In this document: piece after piece, positions 42,896-51,187 of the stretch | Layout: every line of letters begins with the position of its first letter | Position numbering within the stretch: the first letter of the stretch is position 1 | DNA from: JACVRW01 sp963765135 | Lineage (GTDB): Bacteria > Actinomycetota > Thermoleophilia > Solirubrobacterales > Thermoleophilaceae | DNA: 64,000 bases | NCBI GenBank assembly: GCA_963765135.1 | Contig: CAVXUX010000001.1 | Span: 62,001 to 126,000, forward strand | Direction: 5' to 3' | Made by a program: the position numbers and the translations under genes | Notes under the pieces: generated by a model | What the model saw: only the letters and a program-made list of their open reading frames with translations | What the model was told of the DNA's origin: nothing | Databases searched by the model: none

Positions 42896-43567
42896 TCACC
42901 TGTCCAGGTCGCGCTGCGTGACGAGCCCGGACTCGAGTGCCCGCCGTGCCAGCTCGGAGCGCTTCCGATACTGCGGCAGGTCCTCGATTCCGAGCTTGGC
43001 GAACAGCGTCCGGGTGTGCGTCTTGACGCCGTCGGGGCTTATGTGCAGCTCGTCGGCGATCTCCCGGTTGCTTGCCGGGGCTCCCGAGCCGCCCGCCACG
43101 GCGACCGGACGGCAGAGCGCGACGAGCACACGCCGCTCCCCCTCGGTCAGCTTGACGTGCGCGGCCAGGTCGCCCACCTCGGTGCTCTCTGACCCGAGAC
43201 TAGGTGCCCTGAAAACGATCGAGGTGCGGCCGAGCCGGATCACGTCCCCGTCGGCCAGCCGGCGGCGGCCGAGGATGCGGTCGCCGTTCAAGAAGGAGCC
43301 GTTTCGTGACAGGCCGTCGTCCACGAGGGTCCATTCCCCGCCCACCAGCACCAGCTGGACGTGGGTGCGCGACACCTCCCCGTCCCACGCCAGCTCGAAG
43401 TCGTTGTCCTCGCCGCGGCCGATCGTGACGCTCGTGACGCCGTCCAGCACTCCGAGTCGCAGGTCGCCGTCGCCGTCCCGGTAGGCGAGAAACGCGTCGC
43501 CCTTCCGCTCGGCCGCGAGCAGACTGGCGAGCTCAGCCGGCGACAGCGAGTGAGGCGGAAAGGCCAT
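42896..43567 (-). CDS. FHA-domain DNA-binding regulator (FHA + HTH)
   Basis: About 223 aa. Residues 30-120 are an FHA domain (VTSVTIGRGEDNDFELAWDG, VSRTHVQLVLV, SRNGSFLNGDRIL). Residues 135-215 are a LuxR/winged HTH: LTEGERRVLVALCRP, NREIADELHISPDGVKTHTRTLFAKLG. A phosphothreonine reader fused to an HTH gives a direct route from Ser/Thr kinase to transcription. The ATG at 43567 is preferred over 43588 because CAATCT (complement of 43574-43579) lies six bases upstream. The likely upstream signal is the kinase 2 kb away. Confidence 0.85.
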   Translation of the reverse strand: MAFPPHSLSPAELASLLAAERKGDAFLAYRDGDGDLRLGVLDGVTSVTIGRGEDNDFELAWDGEVSRTHVQLVLVGGEWTLVDDGLSRNGSFLNGDRILGRRRLADGDVIRLGRTSIVFRAPSLGSESTEVGDLAAHVKLTEGERRVLVALCRPVAVAGGSGAPASNREIADELHISPDGVKTHTRTLFAKLGIEDLPQYRKRSELARRALESGLVTQRDLDR

Positions 43568-43594
43568 CAAGGAAGATTGTCCCGCCACTGGGCC

Positions 43595-43619
43595 TGGGTG
43601 GGTAACTCCACCCCTCTGG
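43595..43619. promoter_or_regulatory. Palindrome GGGTGG-N6-CCACCC (copy 2)
   Basis: GGGTGG (43596-43601), GTAACT, CCACCC (43608-43613), extended on the right as CCACCCCTCTGG, whose complement matches CCAGAGGGGTGG of copy 1. The centre is 37.5 bases before the FHA-HTH start codon. It also lies upstream of the divergent delta-60 gene. Confidence 0.55.
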
Positions 43620-43659
43620 GGTCTGTCGGGGGCATAGGCGTGCGGCAGAGGATGGCCAC

Positions 43660-45297
43660 ATGTCCCGCATACTCGCGCTGGCGAGCACCCTCCTGCTGCT
43701 GCTGGCCCCCGCCGCGCTCGCGGCGCCGGGCGACCTCGACCGAAGCTTCGACGGCGACGGCTTGAGGATCGTCAACTGGGGAGGTCCCGATAGCGCCCAC
43801 GACGTCGCCGTCCAGCCCGACGGAAAGATCGTGGTGGTGGGAGTCGGATTCTTCGCGCCCGTGGACTTCGGGATCAGCCGCCTCAATCCCGATGGGAGCT
43901 CCGACACCGGCTTCGATGGCGATGGCAACGCGTTCGTCGCCCTTGGGGGAGACGAGATCGCGTTCGCCGTGGCGGTTCGAGCCGGACGGCAAGATCGTCG
44001 CGGCTGGGCAGACGAGCGTGGAGACGAGAGGGGCGATCGCGCGCCTCCAGCCCAACGGCACGGCTGACAGCGGGTTCGGGCTCAACGGCAGCCTGATGCT
44101 CGAGTACGGCGGCATCGACCTCGTGCGCGACGTGCTGATCCAGCCCGATGGCGGGATCGTGACGGCAGGTGGCCGCGCCACCACCAACGACATGGTCGTC
44201 ACCCGCCTCACCGCGGGCGGGACGCCGGACCCGAGCTTCAACGGCGGTGTATCGCGGGCGATCGACTTCGGCGGCATCGAGCTCGCAGCTGCCGTGGCCC
44301 AGCAGGCCGACGGCAAGCTGGTCATAGCCGGAAGCACCACGGGCGCGGGGCAGGCCACGGTTGTCGCGCGCCTCAACGTCGACGGGAGCACGGACACGAG
44401 CTTCGACGGCGACGGACGCGCAACCCTCGCGGGCCCGCCTGGATCGGTCGCGGCGGACATGGTGATCCAGCCGGACGGGAAGATCGTGCTGGCCGGCTTC
44501 GTCGGCGACGACTTCGCCGGAGGCGGGATCCTCCGCGTCACGCGGCTCAATCCGGACGGGACGCCCGACGCGGGGTTCGGCGGGAAATGGGGTCGCCACC
44601 ATCGACTTCGGCGGCGCGGACTTCGCCACGGCGGTGGCCCTCCTGGCCAACGGCAAGATCGTCGTGCTCGGCAACAAGGACAGCCAGCCGGCCGTCGCGC
44701 GGTTGCAGCCGGGCGGCACGCTCGACACCACCTTCGGCGATGGCGGCACGACCATCGTGCCCGGCACGATCCAGAGCGCTCAGGGTCTGGCCATTCAGCC
44801 CAACGGGCGGATTGTCATAGCCGGCTCCACGGTCTGCCTTCGGACGTCGTCGTCGCCCGCCTCGACAATGACTCGCCGGCTGCAGGCGGCGGCCCCGGCG
44901 GCGGCCCCGGTGGCCCGGTGGCGGCCCTGGCGGCCAGACTGTGCCGCGCTGCGCTGGCAAGAAGGCAACGATCGTGGGCAGCGCCCGCTCGGACCGGCTC
45001 AAGGGCACCCGTCGCGCCGACGTGATCGTCGCGCTGGGCGGCAACGACAGGATCGCCGCCGGCCGCGGGAACGACCTGATCTGTGCCGGCGACGGCAACG
45101 ACAGCGTCGACGGCGGCACCGGCAACGATCGGCTCTACGGCCAGAACGGCAAGGACAAGCTCGGCGGGGGCAGCGGCAAGGACGCGCTCAGCGGCGGCAG
45201 CGGCAAGGACCGCCTGGCCGGCGGCAGCGGCCGCGACAGCTGCAGCGGCAACAGCGGCAAGGACAGCGCCGCCTGCGAACGGCAGAAGAGCATCTAG
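43660..45297 (+). pseudogene. Secreted delta-60 repeat protein with C-terminal RTX repeats, three or more frame shifts
   Basis: A signal peptide (ALASTLLLLLAPAALA) opens the first frame. Delta-60 repeats of the form SFDGDG...VQPDGKIVVVG...RLNPDGSSDT recur about seven times at roughly 50-residue spacing. The coding signal shifts by one base near 43980, 44590 and 44900 and then ends in nonapeptide RTX repeats. Every shift is a net +1, consistent with inserted bases in the assembly. A propeller-like secreted calcium-binding protein is likely; function is unknown. The gene is divergent from the FHA-HTH regulator across a shared palindrome, so it may be regulated by it. Confidence 0.78.
45036..45285 (+). 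repeat. RTX nonapeptide calcium-binding repeats
   Basis: About nine tandem units of the GGxGxDxxx type: GGNDRIAAG, RGNDLICAG, DGNDSVDGG, TGNDRLYGQ, NGKDKLGGG, SGKDALSGG, SGKDRLAGG, SGRDSCSGN and SGKDSAACE. The later units have lysine in place of asparagine, so calcium binding may be weaker. DNA repeats follow codon repeats and are not CRISPR-like. Confidence 0.85.
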
Positions 45298-45888
45298 CCG
45301 GCGTTCGGCAGCGACTCTGCCCTCCACTCGCGCTCGATCCGTCGCAGCATCGACGGGTACACGATCAGGTGCCGGAACGGCTTGATCGCGGCCATGTACG
45401 CGTTCCCGAGCAGCCCATTGGGCTTCACGAGGACCGCCAGCTGGCCGCGGTAACCACGGCTTCCGTCCGGGACCCAGCCCAGGTGCAGGACGCCGTGCAT
45501 CGTCCGGTTGGCGATCTCAGCCGCCCACTCGTCGTCGAGCAGGTACAGCGAGGCGAAGGGGAGTGCGTCGAAGGTTGGACCGGACGGGCCGTCGCGCAGA
45601 TCCGCCGGCAACCGGTCGCGCAGCGTCGGCACCCTGGAGCCGACGCCGGTGTCCGGGTCGTCCCAGCCAAACAGCTCCCCGAGCTTCCACCGCAGCGCCC
45701 AGAGCGCGCGGCCGCCGCGCGACAGGGACTTCGACGGGTCGCCTGAGGCGAAGCCCTGCACCAGCCGCGGGAAGTCGTCCGGCCCGCCCGGGCGTCGACA
45801 GCGCCCACACATCCTCCAGCCGGAAGTCCGGCGCGATCTCATGGATGCGCCAGGGCCGGGACGTGTGGGCGCTGTCAGGGAGCCTCAT
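45294..45888 (-). pseudogene. DUF2867 domain protein, one frame shift
   Basis: An ATG at 45888 opens MRLPDSAHTSRPWRIHEIAP, DFRLEDVWALSTPG, then the frame shifts near 45790 and continues PDDFPRLVQGFASGDPSKS, LRWKLGELFGWDD, LYLLDDEWAAEIANRTMHG, GQLAVLVKPNGLLGNAYMAA to the stop. This matches DUF2867 proteins, found alone or fused to NAD-binding SDR domains; role unknown. About 197 aa if repaired. The 3' end overlaps the RTX gene by four bases. Confidence 0.75.
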
Positions 45889-46100
45889 TCGTACCTGGGA
45901 AACTACGCGCGCCTAGACGTCGGCGACCGCTCGACCCCTACGGCGCGCGAGTTCGGGCGGTAGGGTTTGCGGTGCGCCGCGAGGGCGCATCCGGTCCGCG
46001 GACAGGGCAGTGCCCACCTCGTCGCCAGTTCTCGCAGACAGGCTCGTCACGTCGACTCCTCGCCCGACACCGCGGACAGCGGGCGCCTCGGAGGGACGCG

Positions 46101-47576
46101 ATGAACTTGGAGCAGCTGCGCAAGCAGGCCAAGGAGCTGGTGAAGGCCGCACGCGCGGGCGATGAGCGCGCGGTCGCACGCCTCGGCGGACGGGAGCCGA
46201 TCCTCGCGCGAGCGCAGCTCGTGATCGCGCGCGAGCAGGGCTATCCGAGTTGGGCGGCGCTCGTCGCCGCGGCGGAAGCCGATGTCGACTCGTTCGTCCA
46301 CGCCGCGGTCGACCGGCGTCGCGCGCGGGCCGAGATGCTGCTCTCCGCGCGTCCGGAGATCGCCCGCGACCAGTGGGCAGCGCTGACGCTCGGGCGCGCC
46401 CGCTGGGCGGGCGACGTCAACGCGCCGGGCGGCCCGCTCGGCTGGGCGCCACTGCTCTACGCCTGCCACTCGTGCTTCGAAACGACCGACATCGGCCGCG
46501 ACCTACTCGCCCGCGGCGCCGATCCCAATGCCTTCTTCGTCAACGAGTACGGCAACATGTCGGCGCTCTACGGCGCGGCCGGCGTACGGCACGACCCCGG
46601 GCTGACCCGCGCGCTGCTGGAGGCGGGGGCACGCCCAGACGACAACGAGTCGCTGTACCACGCGGCTTACGCCCCCTCGCCCGAATGCGTCCGGCTGCTG
46701 CTCGAGTTCGGCGCGACGGTGGATGGCACCAACGCGCTGGCAGCGGCGATCGACTCCGATCACGTGGAGCACGTGCGGCTGATGCTCGAGGCGGGCGGCG
46801 ACCCCAACTGCGCCGCGCTGGTCGCGCACGCCGTGCGTCGCGGCTGCGGTCCGGCAATGCTTCGCCTGCTCACCGAGCATGGCGCGGACATCGACCGTCC
46901 GGGCGGGGAGACGTGGCGCGGCGATGTGCCGCTGCGCACGCCCTACCAGCACGCCGTGCTGCGCAACCGCGACGACCTGGTCGAGCCGCTCGCCGAGCTC
47001 GGCGCCTCCACGGAGGTCAGCGACGCCGACCGCGCGGTCGCCGCCCTCGCTCGCGGGGAGCCGGCGGACGTGGCACTCCCCGAGCAGCTGGATGTCGACG
47101 CTCAGGAAGTCGTGATCCTGGCCGCGCTGCGAGGGCACCTCGACAACGTGGTCGAGGCCGTCGGTCCCGATTTCCGCGGGGTGGTCGGCGGCTCGCCGGT
47201 GATGCCCCTCATCGGCCACGCAGCCTGGGTCGGCAGCCCGACCACCGTGCGCCGGCTCCGCGAGCTCGGGGCCGACCCGCTGGCGCGCGGCGACGCGGAG
47301 CACGCCACTCCCTTGGCCATCGCGGCGCTGGGCTCGCAGCATCACGAACTGCCGGATCGCGACTACGTCGCCGTCGCCGAGCTGCTCGTCGCGGCGGGCA
47401 ACATCATCGAGCCACGCTTCCTCGACGTCGCCGACGGCCCACTGGTCGCATGGCTCGAGGAACGCCTCGAGGTACGGCCTCGACGCACTCAGCCACATCG
47501 AGCAACCTCCGAAGTGGCGAGGGCCGGAATCGAACCGGCGACACCACGATTTTCAGTCGTGTGCTCTACCAACTGA
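46101..47576 (+). CDS. Ankyrin-repeat protein (C-terminus reads into tRNA)
   Basis: The ATG at 46101 has GGAGGG six bases upstream. The first 45 residues (NLEQLRKQAKELVKAARAGD) form a leading helix, then six or more ankyrin repeats: LLYACHSCFETTDIGRDLLA, GADPNAFFVNEYGNMSALYG, LLEAGARPDDNESLYHAA, LMLEAGGDPN and LLTEHGADID. No enzymatic domain is seen. The frame has no stop before the antisense strand of tRNA-Phe; its last 20 residues (GIEPATPRFSVVCSTN) are the well-known spurious translation of a tRNA. The true end is probably near 47500, lost through a base error, or the protein really ends there. Confidence 0.75.
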   Translation: MNLEQLRKQAKELVKAARAGDERAVARLGGREPILARAQLVIAREQGYPSWAALVAAAEADVDSFVHAAVDRRRARAEMLLSARPEIARDQWAALTLGRARWAGDVNAPGGPLGWAPLLYACHSCFETTDIGRDLLARGADPNAFFVNEYGNMSALYGAAGVRHDPGLTRALLEAGARPDDNESLYHAAYAPSPECVRLLLEFGATVDGTNALAAAIDSDHVEHVRLMLEAGGDPNCAALVAHAVRRGCGPAMLRLLTEHGADIDRPGGETWRGDVPLRTPYQHAVLRNRDDLVEPLAELGASTEVSDADRAVAALARGEPADVALPEQLDVDAQEVVILAALRGHLDNVVEAVGPDFRGVVGGSPVMPLIGHAAWVGSPTTVRRLRELGADPLARGDAEHATPLAIAALGSQHHELPDRDYVAVAELLVAAGNIIEPRFLDVADGPLVAWLEERLEVRPRRTQPHRATSEVARAGIEPATPRFSVVCSTN

Positions 47577-47587
47577 GCTACCTCGCC
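47515..47587 (-). tRNA. tRNA-Phe (anticodon GAA)
   Basis: 73 bases on the minus strand. The acceptor stem GGCGAGG pairs with CCTCGCC, followed by discriminator A. D arm GCTC-AGTTGGTA-GAGC, anticodon arm CACGA-CTGAAAA-TCGTG with GAA, T arm GCCGG-TTCGATT-CCGGC. CCA is not encoded. All helices are complete. Confidence 0.97.
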
Positions 47588-47627
47588 CGCAGGCGGAGAG
47601 CCTAGCGGCGGGGCCGGGGTCGGGCGG

Positions 47628-48146
47628 CTACGTGAGGCCTTCGCTCTTGTACTCCCGCAGGAACCCTTCGAAGAGGCGTCGGTGGCCTTCTTCGTCGCGC
47701 AGGATGGCGATGACCATGTCCTGGGTGACGGGGTCGCGGCCCTCGCAGAACTCGATGATCTGGTTGTAGTACTCGATCGCTCCGCTCTCGGCCTCGATCA
47801 CGCCTTTGATGACGTGGACGATGTCGATCTGGTCGTCGGGCGGCTGCAGGTAGGACTGCTCGGCGCTGAAGTCGAGCGAGCCGGGGACGACGCCGTAGAG
47901 CTCCTTGATCCGCGTGCCGAACTGGCGGGCGTGGCCGAGCTCCTCCTGGATGTCCTGGTCGAGCGACTCGATGATCTCCTGGGCGCGGACGCCCTCGGGG
48001 TTGATCGAGTTCGCGATGTAGCTCATCACGGTCTCGATCTCCATCCAGTAGGCCTTGGTGAGCATCTCGATGAGCTGGGCGCGCGCGTCGCTGAGCTCGT
48101 CGCTGAGGATGCCGTGGCGCAGGGAAGTGTTGGTGTCGGTGGCCAT
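47628..48146 (-). CDS. Ferritin-like di-iron protein
   Basis: The protein is 172 aa, a four-helix bundle with two ExxH pairs and bridging glutamates: AYWMEIETVMSYIAN, DIQEELGHARQFGTR, AESGAIEYYNQIIEF and ILRDEEGHRRLFEGF. It is bacterioferritin/rubrerythrin-like but lacks the rubredoxin domain and the usual heme methionine is not evident. Iron storage or peroxide reduction is likely. TACCAG lies six bases before the ATG. It is divergent from the acid phosphatase with 47 bases between. Confidence 0.85.
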   Translation of the reverse strand: MATDTNTSLRHGILSDELSDARAQLIEMLTKAYWMEIETVMSYIANSINPEGVRAQEIIESLDQDIQEELGHARQFGTRIKELYGVVPGSLDFSAEQSYLQPPDDQIDIVHVIKGVIEAESGAIEYYNQIIEFCEGRDPVTQDMVIAILRDEEGHRRLFEGFLREYKSEGLT

Positions 48147-48193
48147 AACATGCTGGTACCGCACGGGCGGGCGCGCCAAACTAGGCTGCGCAC

Positions 48194-48859
48194 ATGAGAA
48201 CTCGCGCGAAGCTCGCCCTGGCTTTCGTCCTGCTCCTGGTCGCCGCCGTTCCGGCCGTCGCCGCGACCACTCCGACCGGCAAGATCGGCGGACGAGATCC
48301 GCGCGTACTACGACTCGGGCGACTGGAACAAGGCGGTCGCCAAGCAGGCGACCAAGGCCAAGGCCTACCTCGATCAAGCGCACGCACGGCAAGCACGCCG
48401 CCGAAGAAGCCGGCGCTGGTGCTCGACATCGACGAGACCGCGCTGAACAACTCCCTGCCTCGAGCGATCAGGACGGCATCCCCTACAACGCGGCCGTCTA
48501 CGCCGGCTGCGTCGCGGCCTACGACGCGCCCGCGATCAAGCCGGTGCTCGTCGCTGTTCAAGCGCGCCAAGGACCTCGGGGTGAAGGTCTTCTTCATCAC
48601 CGGCCGCCCGGAGCAGATCCGCGCCGGCACGCTCCAGAACCTGAAGGCGGCGGGCTACACGGGCAAGTACGAGCTGATCCTCCAGCCTGCCGACTACACC
48701 GAGGAGTCGAAGGTCCCGTACAAGAGCGGCGCTCGCAAGCAGATCGAGAAGCGCGGCTTCACGATCCTCGCCAACGTCGGCGACCAGCAGAGCGACCTCA
48801 AGGGCGGGTACTCGGAGCGGACATACAAGCTGCCGAACCTCATCTACTTCACCCAGTAG
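48194..48859 (+). CDS. HAD-superfamily secreted acid phosphatase (class B/C type), internally frame-shifted
   Basis: The frame is open end to end (221 aa), but conserved segments alternate between frames. Frame 0 has the signal peptide (LALAFVLLLVAAVPAVA), the catalytic LVLDIDETALNNS, LFKRAKDLGVKVFFITGRPE and the ending NVGDQQSDLKGGYSERTYKL. Segments EIRAYYDSGDWNKAVAKQ and DGIPYNAAVYAGCVAAYD, expected between these, lie in other frames. Four compensating one-base changes explain it. The family (acid phosphatase, 5'-nucleotidase e(P4)-like) cleaves phosphomonoesters outside the membrane. TAGGCT is six bases before the ATG, a leaderless signature. Confidence 0.8.
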   Translation: MRTRAKLALAFVLLLVAAVPAVAATTPTGKIGGRDPRVLRLGRLEQGGRQAGDQGQGLPRSSARTASTPPKKPALVLDIDETALNNSLPRAIRTASPTTRPSTPAASRPTTRPRSSRCSSLFKRAKDLGVKVFFITGRPEQIRAGTLQNLKAAGYTGKYELILQPADYTEESKVPYKSGARKQIEKRGFTILANVGDQQSDLKGGYSERTYKLPNLIYFTQ

Positions 48860-49473
48860 ACCGTCCGCCGCGCTCGCTCTGGGACCGCCTGCTGGCGGAG
48901 CCGGAGCGAGCGCCGGAGCACATCGCTCTGGCGGCGTCCGAGCGCTTCGGCCCGCAGGCGGAGGAGTGGGTGCGGATCGCCGGCGCGGGCCACACGCCGG
49001 AGCAGCTCGCCAAGGTCGCGTACCGCAAGCACGTGCGAATGGCTCGCATCGAGGGCGGCGCGCTCGGGATCGGCGGCATCATCACGGCCGCGCCCGACAT
49101 GGTCGCGCTGCTCTGGATCCAGAGCCGGATGGTGTTCTACATCGCGGCCGCCTACGGCTACGACCCGCGCCATCCGATGCGCCCGGCCGAGCTGCTCGCG
49201 CTCCAGGGCGTCTACGACACGCCCGCCGAGGCGCGCGCGGCGCTCGACGGCATGGGCAAGCTGATGGCCCAGGCGATCGTGGAGAAGGCGCTCGTCTCGC
49301 GCCACACCGACCGCCTCCACCGACGCCTCCTGAAGTACCTCGTCAAGCGCACGGCCCGCCGGTACGCCGGCCGCTACATCCCGCTGATCGGAGCGCCGAT
49401 CGGCGCGCTCCAGAACGCTGGCGTGACGAAGGACCTGGGCCGGCGGACGCTCGACTACTACGCGCGCCCGTAG
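48856..49473 (+). CDS. EcsC-family protein (start codon not canonical)
   Basis: About 205 aa. After SLWDRLLAEPERAPEHIALA comes the EcsC pattern: KVAYRKHVRMARIEGGALG, ITAAPDMVALLWIQSRMV, AAAYGYDPRHPMRPAELLAL, and the C-terminal YIPLIGAPIGALQNAG. EcsC proteins are soluble or membrane-associated and of unknown biochemical role. No ATG, GTG or TTG precedes the conserved N-terminus; the candidate is GTA at 48856, overlapping the upstream TAG as GTAG. An internal GTG near 48969 would lose 37 conserved-looking residues. Confidence 0.72.
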   Translation, partial: VDRPPRSLWDRLLAEPERAPEHIALAASERFGPQAEEWVRIAGAGHTPEQLAKVAYRKHVRMARIEGGALGIGGIITAAPDMVALLWIQSRMVFYIAAAYGYDPRHPMRPAELLALQGVYDTPAEARAALDGMGKLMAQAIVEKALVSRHTDRLHRRLLKYLVKRTARRYAGRYIPLIGAPIGALQNAGVTKDLGRRTLDYYARP

Positions 49474-50126
49474 ACGGGCACGGCGGCGCCGGAGATCGGC
49501 CCCGATTCGTCGGAGATCAGGAAGCGGACGACCTTCGCGATCTCCTCGGGCTGCACCCACTTCGAGTAGTCGGCGTCCGGCTGGGCGGCGCGGTTGGGTG
49601 GCGTGTCGATCACGCTCGGCAGGATCGCGTTGCAGCGGATGCCGTGACGCTTGTACTCGGCGTCGAGCGCCTGGATCAGGGCGAGCACAGCGGCCTTGGA
49701 GGCGATGTAGCCCGCGGCACCCGGGAAGGGCCGCAGCGCCGCGCGCGCCGACACGCCGACGAAGGCGCCGCCGCCACGCTCGATCAGCCGCGGCATCGCG
49801 GCGCGCGCGAGCAGGAAGCCGGGCTTCACGTTGAGCTTCATCAGGCCGTCGAACTGGTCGGGGTCGGTCTCGTGGACGCGCGGCCCTTCCGCGTAGCCGC
49901 CGACCAGGTTGACCACCGCTTCGAGCTGTGGCGTCGAGTCGACCGCTTTCTGGACGGCGTCCGCGTCGAACAGGTCCGCATGCACGAGCTCCACCGGCTC
50001 CGCGGCGAGTCGTTCGGCCTCGCTCTCGACCACCCACGTGGCGGTGATCGCGTAGCCCCCGGCGAGCAGCTCTCGCACCACGGCAGTCCCGAGGTGACCG
50101 GTTCCGCCGGCGACCAGGACGGGCAT
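49458..50126 (-). CDS. Short-chain dehydrogenase (SDR) family protein
   Basis: The protein is 222 aa. The glycine loop is VAGGTGHLGTAVV, with VVNLVGGY replacing the classical NNAG, catalytic VSARAAL and YIASKAAVLAL with Tyr/Lys, and PSVIDTPPNRAA. The atypical TGGTGHxG loop places it between classical and atypical SDRs. Start ATG 50126 has TACGCT (complement of 50133-50138) six bases upstream. It is divergent from the YhaM-like gene and its 3' end overlaps EcsC by 16 bases. Substrate unknown. Confidence 0.87.
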   Translation of the reverse strand: MPVLVAGGTGHLGTAVVRELLAGGYAITATWVVESEAERLAAEPVELVHADLFDADAVQKAVDSTPQLEAVVNLVGGYAEGPRVHETDPDQFDGLMKLNVKPGFLLARAAMPRLIERGGGAFVGVSARAALRPFPGAAGYIASKAAVLALIQALDAEYKRHGIRCNAILPSVIDTPPNRAAQPDADYSKWVQPEEIAKVVRFLISDESGPISGAAVPVYGRA

Positions 50127-50172
50127 GCGGGGAGCGTATCCGTCTGGCTGCGCTTCTACCTTGGCCAGACAG

Positions 50173-51144
50173 ATGGAGCAGCCCACTCTGATCCCCACGA
50201 AGTGCTTCGTACGCGACCTGGCTGACGGCCAGGAGGTCGACTCGATCTTCGTCGTGAGGGCCCGCAACCGGCGCCAGAAGCGCAACGGCGAGCCCTTCCT
50301 CAAACTCCAGCTCGGGGACGCCACGGGCTCCGTGGAGGCGGTGGTCTGGGACGGCGTGGACGAGCTCGACCAGCTCTGCGATGGCGGCTCGATCGTCCGC
50401 GTGCTGGGGCGCTACTCGGTCGACGAGCGCTACGGCCGCGGCATCACGATCCGGCGCATGCGCGCCGCCCAGGAGGGTGAGTACGAGCTGGTCGACCTCG
50501 CCGAGGCGCCGCCGATCCCCTACAGCCAGATGGCCGACGACCTGCAGTCGCTGGTGGAGACGATCCAGCGCCCCCACCTGCGCGAGCTGCTCGACCGCCT
50601 GATCGATCGCGCCTACCACGAGGCGCCGGCGGCCAAGTACTACCACCAGGCCTATCGCCACGGGCTGCTGGAGCACTGCCTCTCGGTGGCCCAGGGCGTG
50701 AACGCGATGGCGGCCCCGTTCCCCAAGATCGACCGCGACCTGGCGGTCACCGGCGCGCTTCTGCACGACATCGGCAAGGTCGAGACCTACTCCTGGACCA
50801 CCGGGGCGATCGAGCTGACCGACGCCGGCAAGCTGCTCGGCGAGATCCCGCTCGGGTACTACCGGGTCAGGCGCGAGATCGAGCGCATCGAGAGCTTCCC
50901 GCGCGCGGACGCCGAGGCGCTCCTGCACATCATCCTCAGCCACCACGGCAAGCTCGAGCACGGCAGCCCGGTCGTGCCGTGCACCCGCGAGGCGACGCTG
51001 GTGCACTTCATCGACAACCTCGGCGGCAACCTCGGCAGCTTCGACCGGATCGAGAAGGCGCTCGCCGAGGGCGCACGCTGGTCGGACTTCGACCGCGGGC
51101 TGTCGACGGCCGCGTACTTCGCGGCGCGCGAGCAAGCGGCGTAG
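50173..51144 (+). CDS. HD-domain 3'-5' exoribonuclease, YhaM-like
   Basis: The protein is 323 aa. Residues 12-100 are an OB-fold (CFVRDLADGQEVDSIFVVRA, LKLQLGDATGSVEAVVWDG). Residues 150-310 are an HD hydrolase domain with HGLLEHCLSVAQG, LLHDIGKVETYSW and HIILSHHGKLEHGSPVVP supplying metal ligands. The order OB then HD is that of YhaM/CBF1 nucleases, which degrade RNA and DNA 3'-5' with Mn or Co. The ATG at 50173 is favoured over 50125 by a promoter-like TACCTT ten bases upstream. Confidence 0.88.
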   Translation: MEQPTLIPTKCFVRDLADGQEVDSIFVVRARNRRQKRNGEPFLKLQLGDATGSVEAVVWDGVDELDQLCDGGSIVRVLGRYSVDERYGRGITIRRMRAAQEGEYELVDLAEAPPIPYSQMADDLQSLVETIQRPHLRELLDRLIDRAYHEAPAAKYYHQAYRHGLLEHCLSVAQGVNAMAAPFPKIDRDLAVTGALLHDIGKVETYSWTTGAIELTDAGKLLGEIPLGYYRVRREIERIESFPRADAEALLHIILSHHGKLEHGSPVVPCTREATLVHFIDNLGGNLGSFDRIEKALAEGARWSDFDRGLSTAAYFAAREQAA

Positions 51145-51187
51145 TGCGCGATCCTGCGTTCGCCGCGGCCGCCTAGGCTGCGTTGCC

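Noticed and set aside
45036..45285. Short direct repeats as CRISPR or satellite
   Set aside because: Repeats follow a nine-codon protein period (RTX) and there are no spacers of constant length.
47516..47576. Peptide tail GIEPATPRFSVVCSTN as a conserved motif
   Set aside because: It is the antisense translation of tRNA-Phe, a familiar artefact.
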